NCBI GenBank assembly: GCA_035946735.1 | Contig: DASYYZ010000049.1 | Coordinates: 1-64,000, forward strand | Length of the DNA: 64,000 nucleotides | DNA from: Gp13-AA77 sp035946735 | GTDB taxonomy: Bacteria > Acidobacteriota > Terriglobia > UBA7540 | Reading direction: 5' to 3' | In this document: one piece after another, positions 25,375 through 33,939 of the stretch | Position numbering within the stretch: the first letter of the stretch is position 1 | How the letters are laid out: the number at the start of each line of letters is the position of its first letter | Made by a program: the position numbers and the translations under genes | Notes under the pieces: model-generated | Told to the model about the DNA's origin: nothing | Seen by the model: the letters and a program-made list of their open reading frames with translations, nothing else | Databases searched by the model: none

Positions 25375-26673
25375 ATGAAAGAAAGCAAATTAGCGATAAA
25401 TGGTGGGAAGCCGGTCCGCAAGGAGCCGCTGCCATTGGAGTTTCCGGGTGTTCATCACATGGATCAAAAGGAGATCCAGGCGGCGGTGAGGGTACTCAAG
25501 TCTCGGTCGCTGTTTCGATACTACGGCCTGAAGCCGCAGAAGGAAGTTAGTAAGCTGGAGGCCGAATTTGCGGAACAATTGGGAACAAAGTATGCGATCG
25601 GGGTGGCAAGCGGCACGGGTGCGCTGCACGTTGCTCTCTCTGCGCTGGGTGTGGGGCCCGGACAGGAAGTTATTGTCCCGGCCTACTCGTGGGTTTCGGT
25701 GCTGGCGGCCGTAGTGAACCTCGGCGCTATTCCGGTGCTCGCCGATATCGACGAGACTTTCTGCTTGAATCCCGCCGAAACCGAGAAATGTATCACACCG
25801 AAGACCCGGGGCATAATCCTGGTGCACATGAGTGGAGCACCGGGCAATGCAAAGGCCATCCAGACGATCGCCCGCGACCACAAGCTCTTCCTGTTGGAGG
25901 ACTGTGCTCAGTGCAACGGCGGCAGCATTAAGGGCAAAAAAGTGGGGACGTTCGGCGATATGGCAATTTTCAGTTTTCAGTTGAACAAGAACATGACGGC
26001 GGGCGAAGGGGGCTGCGTCGCAACAGACAACCTCCAGCTCTATCAGCGGGCGTTCGCATGTCACGATTTGGGGTATGCGCGTGACGAACACGGGCGCTTG
26101 ATCTTAAATAATCCCGATCTCCGCCTGTGGGGAAGGGGATACCGGCTTGACGAAATGCGCGCGGCAGTGCTACGAGTCCAGTTGAAGAAAATGCCACGGA
26201 TCATCAAGGCTATGAATCATAGCAAGTACCGGATACGGAAAGCCCTCGAAAAGTTCCCACGTGTGCAGTTGCGGAAGATTCAGGACCCGGCAGGCGATAC
26301 CGGATGCTTCCTGATTACAACCTACCCCGACGCGGAGACCGCCAGGAAAGTGAACGAAGGCTTGCGTGCGGAAGGCATCGTGACATCTCCCCAGGGGGTT
26401 TCAGATGTGCTCCTGACGAGCTGGGGGCTGCACCTGTATTACAACAATGTCAGCCTGAGGGAGCACGCAAGCGTTGACCGCGGCGGCTCCCCTTGGAAAC
26501 TTGCCGAGAACGCCGGTTTGGAGCGGAATTACGACAAGGGGACCTGCCCCATGGCAGATAGCCTTTTCGAGCGCAGCATCCTGATAGCGATCCCCTCGTG
26601 CTTGAAGAAGCGCGATGAGGACGACATCATCCACGCATTCGGCAAAGTTCTCCCTGTATTCTTACCATCGTAA
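25375..26673 (+). CDS. DegT/DnrJ/EryC1/StrS aminotransferase (cytoplasmic copy)
   Basis: The 432-residue protein is a second member of the DegT PLP-aminotransferase family: AINGGKPVRKEPLP at the N-terminus, GVASGTGALHVALSALGVGP, LEDCAQCNGGSIKGKK and FSFQLNKNMTAGEGG with the PLP lysine. It is clearly related to 22067-23461 but has no export signal, so the two should work in different compartments. The ATG at 25375 follows GAGGTGAGGG closely. The N-terminal AINGGKPVR pattern is that of glutamine:inosose or keto-sugar aminotransferases. The stretch 25096-25374 in front of it holds no recognisable gene. Confidence 0.88.
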   Translation: MKESKLAINGGKPVRKEPLPLEFPGVHHMDQKEIQAAVRVLKSRSLFRYYGLKPQKEVSKLEAEFAEQLGTKYAIGVASGTGALHVALSALGVGPGQEVIVPAYSWVSVLAAVVNLGAIPVLADIDETFCLNPAETEKCITPKTRGIILVHMSGAPGNAKAIQTIARDHKLFLLEDCAQCNGGSIKGKKVGTFGDMAIFSFQLNKNMTAGEGGCVATDNLQLYQRAFACHDLGYARDEHGRLILNNPDLRLWGRGYRLDEMRAAVLRVQLKKMPRIIKAMNHSKYRIRKALEKFPRVQLRKIQDPAGDTGCFLITTYPDAETARKVNEGLRAEGIVTSPQGVSDVLLTSWGLHLYYNNVSLREHASVDRGGSPWKLAENAGLERNYDKGTCPMADSLFERSILIAIPSCLKKRDEDDIIHAFGKVLPVFLPS

Positions 26674-26698
26674 GCAGCCACCGGGGTTCTTGAATCGT

Positions 26699-28927
26699 TC
26701 AGTCAGCAAGTGGATCAGGTCGAATTTGGAAGTGGACCACCTTCGGGCTTGTTCCTTTCCCCGTCTCGCTGTGGAAGGGTGCGCGGGTTCCCCAAGTCGT
26801 CCAGACTCCCTTCCCTTTCCAGCCGGTCTTCGGATCGTCGAAGCGCCCGTCCATCCCTTTGGCAAAGAAGCCGATCGGATAAGGTACGCGCAGGATCACG
26901 AACTTCCCGTTCACCAGAGCGAGCAGCGAATCCGAGGAATTGCCCGTAATGATCGGAGTGTTTTTGCCCAGCCCCAGCGTATCGAATTGGTCCACCCAGA
27001 CGTAATAGTGAGAGTCGGCGCTGCCCGAGTCCGTGACCTTCTTGAACTTGGGCCCCGGCGTCGGATACAGCGTCCACCCTTCGGGGCACTGCTGCCCGGT
27101 CGCCCTCGGCCCGTTGAGCGGACCTCTGCACTGGCGCCGGTCGAAGCTTGCCAGGTGCCCGCTCGCCAGCGCCACCCAGACGACCCCGTTGCCGTCAATA
27201 TCCATCCCCCGCGGCGAATAACCCCACACCGAGGCCCTCGGGTCGTTCCACGGCACTTCGTAGTATTCCGCCAGAGCCGTCTCGGGAGGGTTCGGTCCCG
27301 GATTCAGCCGCACGATCCCGCCCGGAAACCCCAGCACAGTGCCCCAGACCATCCCGTCCCTACCGATCGTCAGACCATAGAACGCTGCGTTGAGGCGCGT
27401 ATCCTGGGATGGGTGCGTCGCCGCATTCAGAGCAGTCGAGGTCCCCAAACTTTCGCCGCTGGGCGCCGTGAGCACTTTCTGCTCGCCTTCCACATAGGCG
27501 TCCCGCTTGCCGTTGCCGTTCGTGTCCAGCACCAGCGCCGTCCAGCCCTGAGATTTCTGCGCGTCGTGCGTCTGGTCCCACACCTTCGTATTCAACCAGC
27601 CCACGACTCCGCCGCCACCGCCGCTACTGGTCCACAGCGTGTCATTGGCATCCTTGGCGAACAGCAAGTGGTGTGTGCCGAAGCACGTGTCGATCATCGA
27701 GATTTGCTTGGTCGCTGGATCGTACACCTCGAGCTGGCGGCCGGAGCTCTCGACGGGAGTGAGCTTTGCCGAAGGATGGCTGGACCCCTCCTTGCAGAAC
27801 GCCGGGTTGTCGCTCGGACGGATTCGAGCCGTGAACCACAGGCGTCCGCGCTCGTCGAATATCGGATTGTGAACCGTCGTGTGACTGTCCCAGATCGCCT
27901 CATCGCCCCACACTGGGGACGATCTCAACGGCTTCGGCTGCCCAGGCGTGTTCGGATCGCGATACGGAACCTTCACCTGGCTAATCGTGTTGCGCACCGG
28001 ATCGAATACCGGCAAATAGTCGCGGCTCTCCTCGGGCGATCCGTAGATCAGGCCGTTAGCGTTTACGTTTGGATTGCGCTTGTCGGTGGAGATTTCGTCA
28101 TGTAGATAGGCCTTGGGATCGGCCCAGTCCCATTGGGTGATCACCACGTCGCGCTCGATGCCCTGCGGTCGCGAAGGCGTCTCCGCAGGCAACTCGCCCT
28201 GCCCGATCCGGGTCGTCCACTCGCCAAACAGCTCGGTGGCTCGCTCGGCGCCGAGTTGAGCCAGCCCGCCCATCATGGCCGTGCCCGCCTGTCCAGACTG
28301 CAGGCGGCGTATCCAGGCTTGTGCCGGATCGAGGTCGCTGAACATTGCCGGAATCGTCCGCGTATAGAGGTTGCCGAGTTGGTGGCACGACTCACAGCTA
28401 TCGGTCTTGATCAGGTGGATCCATTGGCCCTGGTTTCTCACGTTCGGTGAAATGCCGTTTCCACTGGCGCCCGTGCCGGGAAATTCGCTTTTCCCGGGCA
28501 CCTCCAGTAGGGCATACCAATAGTTTGCAGGGTAGTATTGCGCGGCGGTCTTCGGATCTGACGCCACCGTGGGTTTCAAGTCAACCAGCCTTCCTGGCTC
28601 GGTCTCCACTCTGGGCGAATCCACCAAACCATAGCCGCGGGCCCAGACGCTGTACCTGGCCTTGGGCAGGTCGGGTATTAGGTAGCGGCCGCGATCGTCG
28701 GTCACTACTTCCTTGATGTAGCGCGTAGGCAGGTCGGTGGTTTCGGCGATCACCCACACTCCCGCTTCCGGTCCCGTCGAGCTGGTGACGGTTCCCCCGA
28801 TGTTGTCGTCGTTGATACGGATTCCTTCGCTGCTAATCTGCCCTGCAATCGTTCTGCCGAGCGAGGCGGTAAGCAACGTGGCAACGCCGAGCGCCACCAT
28901 TTCCCTTGACACGATCCTTCTGGTCAT
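26699..28927 (-). CDS. Exported carboxypeptidase-regulatory/Vgb-like propeller protein with a haem c motif
   Basis: The 742-residue protein has a signal peptide, a carboxypeptidase regulatory-like beta-sandwich (about 44-118; GGTVTSSTGPEAGVWVIAET), a haem c attachment motif CESCH at 178-182, and a long C-terminal region of beta-propeller character with repeats such as DERGRLWFTARI, NDTLWTSSGGGG, RDGMVWGTVLG and DGNGVVWVALASG, reminiscent of virginiamycin-B-lyase (Vgb) streptogramin propellers. The function of this architecture is unknown; an electron-transfer or sensing role at the cell surface is only a guess. AGGAGG lies upstream of the ATG at 28927. It is convergent with the aminotransferase, 25 bp apart. 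Confidence 0.8.
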   Translation of the reverse strand: MTRRIVSREMVALGVATLLTASLGRTIAGQISSEGIRINDDNIGGTVTSSTGPEAGVWVIAETTDLPTRYIKEVVTDDRGRYLIPDLPKARYSVWARGYGLVDSPRVETEPGRLVDLKPTVASDPKTAAQYYPANYWYALLEVPGKSEFPGTGASGNGISPNVRNQGQWIHLIKTDSCESCHQLGNLYTRTIPAMFSDLDPAQAWIRRLQSGQAGTAMMGGLAQLGAERATELFGEWTTRIGQGELPAETPSRPQGIERDVVITQWDWADPKAYLHDEISTDKRNPNVNANGLIYGSPEESRDYLPVFDPVRNTISQVKVPYRDPNTPGQPKPLRSSPVWGDEAIWDSHTTVHNPIFDERGRLWFTARIRPSDNPAFCKEGSSHPSAKLTPVESSGRQLEVYDPATKQISMIDTCFGTHHLLFAKDANDTLWTSSGGGGGVVGWLNTKVWDQTHDAQKSQGWTALVLDTNGNGKRDAYVEGEQKVLTAPSGESLGTSTALNAATHPSQDTRLNAAFYGLTIGRDGMVWGTVLGFPGGIVRLNPGPNPPETALAEYYEVPWNDPRASVWGYSPRGMDIDGNGVVWVALASGHLASFDRRQCRGPLNGPRATGQQCPEGWTLYPTPGPKFKKVTDSGSADSHYYVWVDQFDTLGLGKNTPIITGNSSDSLLALVNGKFVILRVPYPIGFFAKGMDGRFDDPKTGWKGKGVWTTWGTRAPFHSETGKGTSPKVVHFQIRPDPLAD

Positions 28928-29229
28928 GTCATCTGACCTCCTGGGCCTCGAATATAGGCGGCATCGCTCAGTCCAGAGGCATTCGTCGCCCGCGAGCGCC
29001 GGGAACTGCCGTACTTCATACCAGATTACCTTCGAAATTCCTGATCTTCTCGACGCCCCATTTTGAGGCGGGCTGCTCAGGAGTGCAAGCCCAGCTTACG
29101 ACCTGACTGGCAAGCCGTCGCCCCGCGAGGCGTACAGGCCATCACGCCATCGGCCTTTACCCTTGTTTTGAGAACCGCCGACACGAAACGCATTCGAGGC
29201 GACAAGTTCACAACAAGCACGTCCTTCGT
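28928..29229. other. Intergenic region upstream of the Vgb-like gene
   Basis: This 302-bp stretch lies between two minus-strand genes and contains the ribosome-binding site of the Vgb-like gene at its left edge. No convincing promoter, repeat or coding frame was recognised. Confidence 0.4.
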
Positions 29230-31698
29230 CTATTCTTCGCGTAGCGCGACGATAGGATCTACGCTGATCGCACGCCGGGCCGGAATCGCGGTTGCGACCA
29301 ATGCCACTGCGGCCAGAATCAGAGCAACCGCGCTGAAGGTAACTGCGTCCGTCGTGCTGACGCCGAACAGCAAACCGGCCATGACGCGCGTCAGCGCCAG
29401 GGCGCCGATCAAGCCGACTGCGATGCCGATCGCGGCGAGTTCCATTCCCTGCCGCGTCACCAGCCGGAGGATGTTGCCAGGCTGCGCGCCCAGCGCCATC
29501 CGCACTCCGATATCATGCGTGCTCTGCGAGACCAGATAGGACATCACCCCGTAGACGCCCACCGCCGCAAGCAGCAGAGCGAAAGCGGCAAAGACGCCCA
29601 GCATGGTGGTGGCAAAGCGCTGGCGGGCGAGTGAATCGTACAACCGGTCCAGCATGGTGCGCACATCGTAGACCACCACGTTCGGGTCCACGGCGTGAAC
29701 CTCCCGGGTGATGGCGCCGGCGAGCGCAGCCGGATCCAACGAGGTGCGCGCCACCAGGTACAAACCGTTGCCAGGGTTCTGCTGTTCCGGGAAATAGACA
29801 GCGATCTTGCCTTCGCTATCGAGACCGTATTGCCTCACCACTCCCACCACGCCCGCAATCGTGATGGGTTTCTTGGGATCAAACCAGAGATGCTTGCCGA
29901 CGGCATCGCCATTCGGCCAGAAGCGGCGCGCGAACTTTTCATCGATGATCGCCACCTGCTGGCTGTCTGCGCGGTCATGATCGGAGAAGAACCGCCCCTT
30001 TACCAGCGGAATGTCCATGGCGGAAAAGTAGCCGGTGCTCGCCACGCGAAGGTCCACCTGCAATTCCTGACCGGGCGGCGGCGAATAGCCTTCCACTTTG
30101 ATACCGCCCCACCCCACCTCCCCGGTGAGCGGTAGCACCGAAACCATGCCTTCAGCCTGCACGCCGGGCAGATGAGCGACGCGATCTTCCACTTCCCGGT
30201 AGAACTGCGCCACCACCTTGTCTTCCTTGTAATTCGAGCCGCTGGCGACCACCCCCATTGAGAGAACATGGTCCGTGCTGAATCCGGGCGGGACGTGCTG
30301 CAGGCGCACGAAGCTGCGAAGCAGCAGCCCGGCTCCCACCAGCAGCATCAACGAGAGCGCCAGCTCGGCCACCACCAGCAAGCCGCGCAGCCGGTTCCGC
30401 CCGAGACCCATTCCGCCGGAGCCTTGTCCGGTGCGTCCGCCCGCTTTGAGCGAGGTGTTAAGGTCGATGACGAGTGCGCGCCACGCCGGCGCCAGGCCAA
30501 ACAAAACGCCGGTCAGGAGCGAGACTCCGAAGGTGAAGGCGAGCACAGCGCCGTTGATTCCGATGTCCTCGAGGCGCGGAATGTTCCCCGGATTGATGGT
30601 GTGCACCATGTAGAGCGCCCACTTCGCGATCACGAGGCCCGCGGCGCCGCCCATAAGCGCGAGCAAAACGCTCTCCGTGAGCAACTGACGGACAACGCGC
30701 GGCCCGCTTGCGCCCAAGGCCGTACGGATGGCGATTTCCTTCTCGCGCCCCGCCGCCCGCGTGAGCAGCAGGTTGGCGACGTTAGCGCAGGCGATCAACA
30801 GCACCAGCGCCACGGATCCCAGCAGCACCAGCAAGGCGCGGCGCACGTCGCCCACCACCTGTTCCTGTAAAGAGACCACCGTCATGCCGAACGTGCGATC
30901 GCGCTTGTCCTTCTCCCGGATGCGACCGGCGATAGCGTCGACATCGGCCTGCGCCTGCGCCACCGAGACCCCACGCTTGAGCCGGACCATGATGTTGTAA
31001 TTCTCGTCGCCGCGGCGCTGAGCTGCGTCCGCGCCGAGTGGCAAGGGCAGAAACACATCAAACTTATCGATGGGCCCCTCGGCGGGCATCACTTCCGGGT
31101 TGAGGAAAAAATCCGGAGTGAGCACTCCGGCCACGGTGTACGGTTTGCCGCTGAGCGTGATGCTCGTGCCGACGATGTGCGGATCGGCGCTGAACAGACG
31201 CCGCCACAGCCGGTAACTGAGGATCGCCACCGGAGGCTTGCCGGGTTTGTCTTCTTCGGGAAGCAGTACGCGCCCGAGGAGCGGCTCGGCGCCGAGCATG
31301 TGAAGCAAAGTTGAGGACGACGTGATTCCGCCGAGCAGCTCCGGCTGGTCGCGGCCGGTGAACGTGAAGGGGCGAAGCCGAGCGATGGCCATTTCATCGA
31401 AAGAGTGGTTTTCGTTCTGAAGATCGACGTACTGCCCCGGCGAGGGCCAGTCACGGAAGATGCCGATGCCGGGCGAATGCAGCCAGATGGCCGCCAGGCG
31501 CTCCGGCTGAGGGTACGGCAGCGGACGCAGCAGCAGCGCGTCCACCACGCTGAAGATCGCGCTGTTGGCGCCGATACCGATGGCCAGCGAAAATATTACC
31601 ACGATGGCGAGTACCACGTTCTTGCGCAGCATGCGCAAGGCATAGCGGAAATCCTGTAGGAATGGCTGCACGACGCCTCCTTTTGCCGAACGGTCCAT
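29230..31698 (-). CDS. ADOP-family ABC permease (duplicated MacB/FtsX-type)
   Basis: The 822-residue protein is an acidobacterial duplicated orphan permease: a short N-terminal cytosolic segment (FLQDFRYALRMLRKN), first transmembrane helix (SLAIGIGANSAIFSVVDALL), a MacB periplasmic core domain, three helices of an FtsX domain (LIACANVANLLLTRAAGREKEIAIRTALGAS), then a second core and FtsX domain ending AIPARRAISVDPIVALREE. No ATPase gene is adjacent, as usual for ADOP. These proteins are thought to work in macrolide/peptide efflux or mechanotransmission, but specific roles are untested. The ATG at 31698 is preferred (AGGA upstream); an ATG at 31743 would add 15 residues. Confidence 0.9.
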   Translation of the reverse strand: MDRSAKGGVVQPFLQDFRYALRMLRKNVVLAIVVIFSLAIGIGANSAIFSVVDALLLRPLPYPQPERLAAIWLHSPGIGIFRDWPSPGQYVDLQNENHSFDEMAIARLRPFTFTGRDQPELLGGITSSSTLLHMLGAEPLLGRVLLPEEDKPGKPPVAILSYRLWRRLFSADPHIVGTSITLSGKPYTVAGVLTPDFFLNPEVMPAEGPIDKFDVFLPLPLGADAAQRRGDENYNIMVRLKRGVSVAQAQADVDAIAGRIREKDKRDRTFGMTVVSLQEQVVGDVRRALLVLLGSVALVLLIACANVANLLLTRAAGREKEIAIRTALGASGPRVVRQLLTESVLLALMGGAAGLVIAKWALYMVHTINPGNIPRLEDIGINGAVLAFTFGVSLLTGVLFGLAPAWRALVIDLNTSLKAGGRTGQGSGGMGLGRNRLRGLLVVAELALSLMLLVGAGLLLRSFVRLQHVPPGFSTDHVLSMGVVASGSNYKEDKVVAQFYREVEDRVAHLPGVQAEGMVSVLPLTGEVGWGGIKVEGYSPPPGQELQVDLRVASTGYFSAMDIPLVKGRFFSDHDRADSQQVAIIDEKFARRFWPNGDAVGKHLWFDPKKPITIAGVVGVVRQYGLDSEGKIAVYFPEQQNPGNGLYLVARTSLDPAALAGAITREVHAVDPNVVVYDVRTMLDRLYDSLARQRFATTMLGVFAAFALLLAAVGVYGVMSYLVSQSTHDIGVRMALGAQPGNILRLVTRQGMELAAIGIAVGLIGALALTRVMAGLLFGVSTTDAVTFSAVALILAAVALVATAIPARRAISVDPIVALREE

Positions 31699-32434
31699 CG
31701 TATCGATCCTACACGACAAAAGCGCCGGCGAGCGCATCTGCATGCGCGTGCTTCATGGCAAGCTCCGGTGAGAGAGTGGCAAGAGAGATCAAGAGAAGCC
31801 CGGTGTAATGTGCGCAGAGATGCGCCCAGAGTTGAGGGTTCTGAAGAGTGGCATGGCTCGCCCCCAGAAGGCAGGCCCGATTGTTAGCATCAAGAGCAGA
31901 GATTTACGGGAGGAGCTCGCCGTTCGAAGCTGGCCGACTTCTATCCCGCAGGAGTGCCAACACCCAGTTAGGGTCGCGGCGATGGTCGTGAGCCTGCTGG
32001 GCGGCGTCGCGATTGCTGCTTGCGGCGCTGGGCCTTGGGCATTGGCGCTCGAACCGATCTGTGCACGTCTTATGAATAGGACAGGTATTGTGAGCTGCGC
32101 CAAGTACAGACTTCCGACCGGTCGGGGAATCGATCGGACCGCTGTGGTCGTCAGTCGCCAACCTTCTCCGCTGTCGCAATGCGCCGTCATTCACCCCAAA
32201 CGCGCCTTGCACGACCCGGACACGAGGGCTTTTCTGCGGAATAGGTCCTGCCGTGGTCGCCCGTCGTTTACTTATGGAGCCCTTAGAAATTGGTTGAACC
32301 GGATTTGCCTAATAAACGGACTTCCACGAGCGAATCGAAATCTTTACGGCTCGGATATGATGATTACGGCGCACTTAGCGTGAACTCCTTGCGTGACATT
32401 GCGACGCTCAAGGACCGTAACAGGAGGCCTGATC
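31699..32434. other. 736-bp region without a recognised gene
   Basis: Frames stay open on both strands for up to 190 codons here, but none shows family resemblance, a good ribosome-binding site, or a sensible amino-acid composition. The right end holds AGGAGG in front of the SDR start. The length and lack of genes suggest eroded sequence at the edge of the accessory stretch. Confidence 0.35.
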
Positions 32435-33181
32435 ATGGAACTGCGATTCGAGAACCAGGCGGCCCTGGTGGTGGGCGGAGCGAACGGAATTGGGCGCGCC
32501 ATTGCGCTACGCTTGGGGCAAGAGGGCGCCAAAGTGATAATTGCGGACACCCAGGGGGAGTCGGAAGCAGGCCTAAGCGTCTGCCAGCAGATCAGGTCCA
32601 TGAAACGTCAGTCGGATTTCTTCGAGTGCGACGTCCGCGAAGGCTCACAAGTGAACGACCTGGTCGCAGCGCAAGACGGGCCGATCGACGTTCTGATGCA
32701 CGTGGCCGGCGTTGCCAAGATGGTTCCGTTCCTGCAAATGGATGAACAACACTGGAATTGGACAGTCGATACGAACTTAAAGGGCGCATTTTTGATGGCT
32801 CGGGCCGTGGCGCCGCTGATGGTTGCGCGTCGACAGGGCCGGATGGTCTTCATCGCCTCAACCAATAGCGTCGATGGCGAGGAGAATCTGGCGGCATACA
32901 ACGCCTCGAAGGCTGGGGTGGCTGCCTTGGTGCGGACGCTCGCGCGAGAGCTCGGAGCCTCGGGCGTCACGGTTAACGCCGTGGGCCCCGGTCTGATCCG
33001 CACGCGGTTGACTGAAACCCCGCCTGTCGACGACGCCGTGCATGTGGAACGGTACCGAATTCCGATGGGGCGTATCGGAGAGCCGGAGGACGTGGCTGGC
33101 CCGGCGCTGTTCCTGGCTTCTGCCGACGCGGCTTTCGTGAATGGGGTCCTGCTTTACGTGGACGGAGGTCAGATGGCATGA
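32435..33181 (+). CDS. SDR-family NAD(P)-dependent oxidoreductase
   Basis: The 248-residue protein is a classical short-chain dehydrogenase. It has the nucleotide-binding GGANGIGRAIA motif (residues about 14-24), an acidic residue after strand 2 (IIADTQ) that favours NAD over NADP, NVAG replaced by HVAGVAK, a catalytic Ser in IASTNS, and YNASK with the catalytic Tyr and Lys. It ends in the usual VDGG motif. Substrate unknown. The ATG at 32435 has AGGAGG 7 bases upstream. It stands alone between two gene-poor stretches. Confidence 0.9.
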   Translation: MELRFENQAALVVGGANGIGRAIALRLGQEGAKVIIADTQGESEAGLSVCQQIRSMKRQSDFFECDVREGSQVNDLVAAQDGPIDVLMHVAGVAKMVPFLQMDEQHWNWTVDTNLKGAFLMARAVAPLMVARRQGRMVFIASTNSVDGEENLAAYNASKAGVAALVRTLARELGASGVTVNAVGPGLIRTRLTETPPVDDAVHVERYRIPMGRIGEPEDVAGPALFLASADAAFVNGVLLYVDGGQMA

Positions 33182-33939
33182 GCAGGCTACCGGCGGCGCA
33201 TGCCGCAAGCTAACCAGCGATCGCCGGGAGTCATCCGATATTCCCACTCAACCGCCGAAGGCCCGCCGACGTCCTGCCTGTGGCGAGCCCGCCGGTCCTC
33301 GCGGACCCCGACTCGATCAGAGAGCCAGGTAGCGCGGCCCCCCCTTTCGGGTCCGCGGCTCTTGTCGTAAGGAAAACCGCAGACCGGAAAACACGGTCTG
33401 ATTCCATAATGGCGTCGGCTCCTAGAGGGCCGGTAATCTTGGGTTGTCCAAGACCAAGGCTGCTGCTGGCTGCTGGTGGAGGCGGCGCATGGCGCAGCCC
33501 AGTTTGATGCCGATCTACAGCGCAAGTATCAATGTTTGAAGTTTCGGCGGGGTGGAAATGTGGCCAAAGTGGCCCTGGCTCGTCACCTGGCGGTGCGTTT
33601 GTACTGGACGCTGCGCCAGGCGGGCTCGACCACGCCGCCGGTTCGCACGTCTGGCAGCCCGGGGTAGCGCGTGGTGGACGCAAGTCCCTCGTGAGGGTCT
33701 GCGATGAACGGCCCGGCCAAAAGCCAAAGCGCCGGACCGCTCTTGACCCCGCGCCCGCACGCAGGCGTGCAGTGTCGCTAAAATGTACTTGACGACGCCG
33801 ACGCCATTATCGACGCGCTACCTCGCTGCCGTGTGCTCCGGGTGTCACGTTCCTCGAGTCGGGCGTGCCACGCCTGTGCGTGCGTTTCCTTTCCGTGCTG
33901 CATCTTAACAGAAACGACGAGTTACTCAAGGCGACGGCT
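33182..33939. other. Gene-poor stretch containing an IS110 transposase remnant
   Basis: Apart from the C-terminal IS110-type fragment listed separately (33464-33667), this 758-bp gap shows only non-coding-looking sequence. The last 20 bases hold the likely ribosome-binding site (AAGGCGA) of the permease at 33940. Confidence 0.45.
33464..33667 (+). pseudogene. C-terminal remnant of an IS110-family transposase
   Basis: The frame reads CCWLLVEAAHGAAQFDADLQ and, further on, LKFRRGGNVAKVALARHLAV then RLYWTLR. This is the conserved end of IS110/IS116 DEDD-Tnp transposases (their WLLVEAAH and AKVAVARKLAVRLYWMLR segments). Everything upstream of CCWLL is unrecognisable, so only the tail of the gene survives. 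Confidence 0.65.

Noticed and set aside
31808..32383. Open frame of 191 codons between the first ADOP permease and the SDR
   Set aside because: No ribosome-binding site, no family resemblance, an overlapping open frame of similar length on the other strand, and overlap with the real SDR leader.
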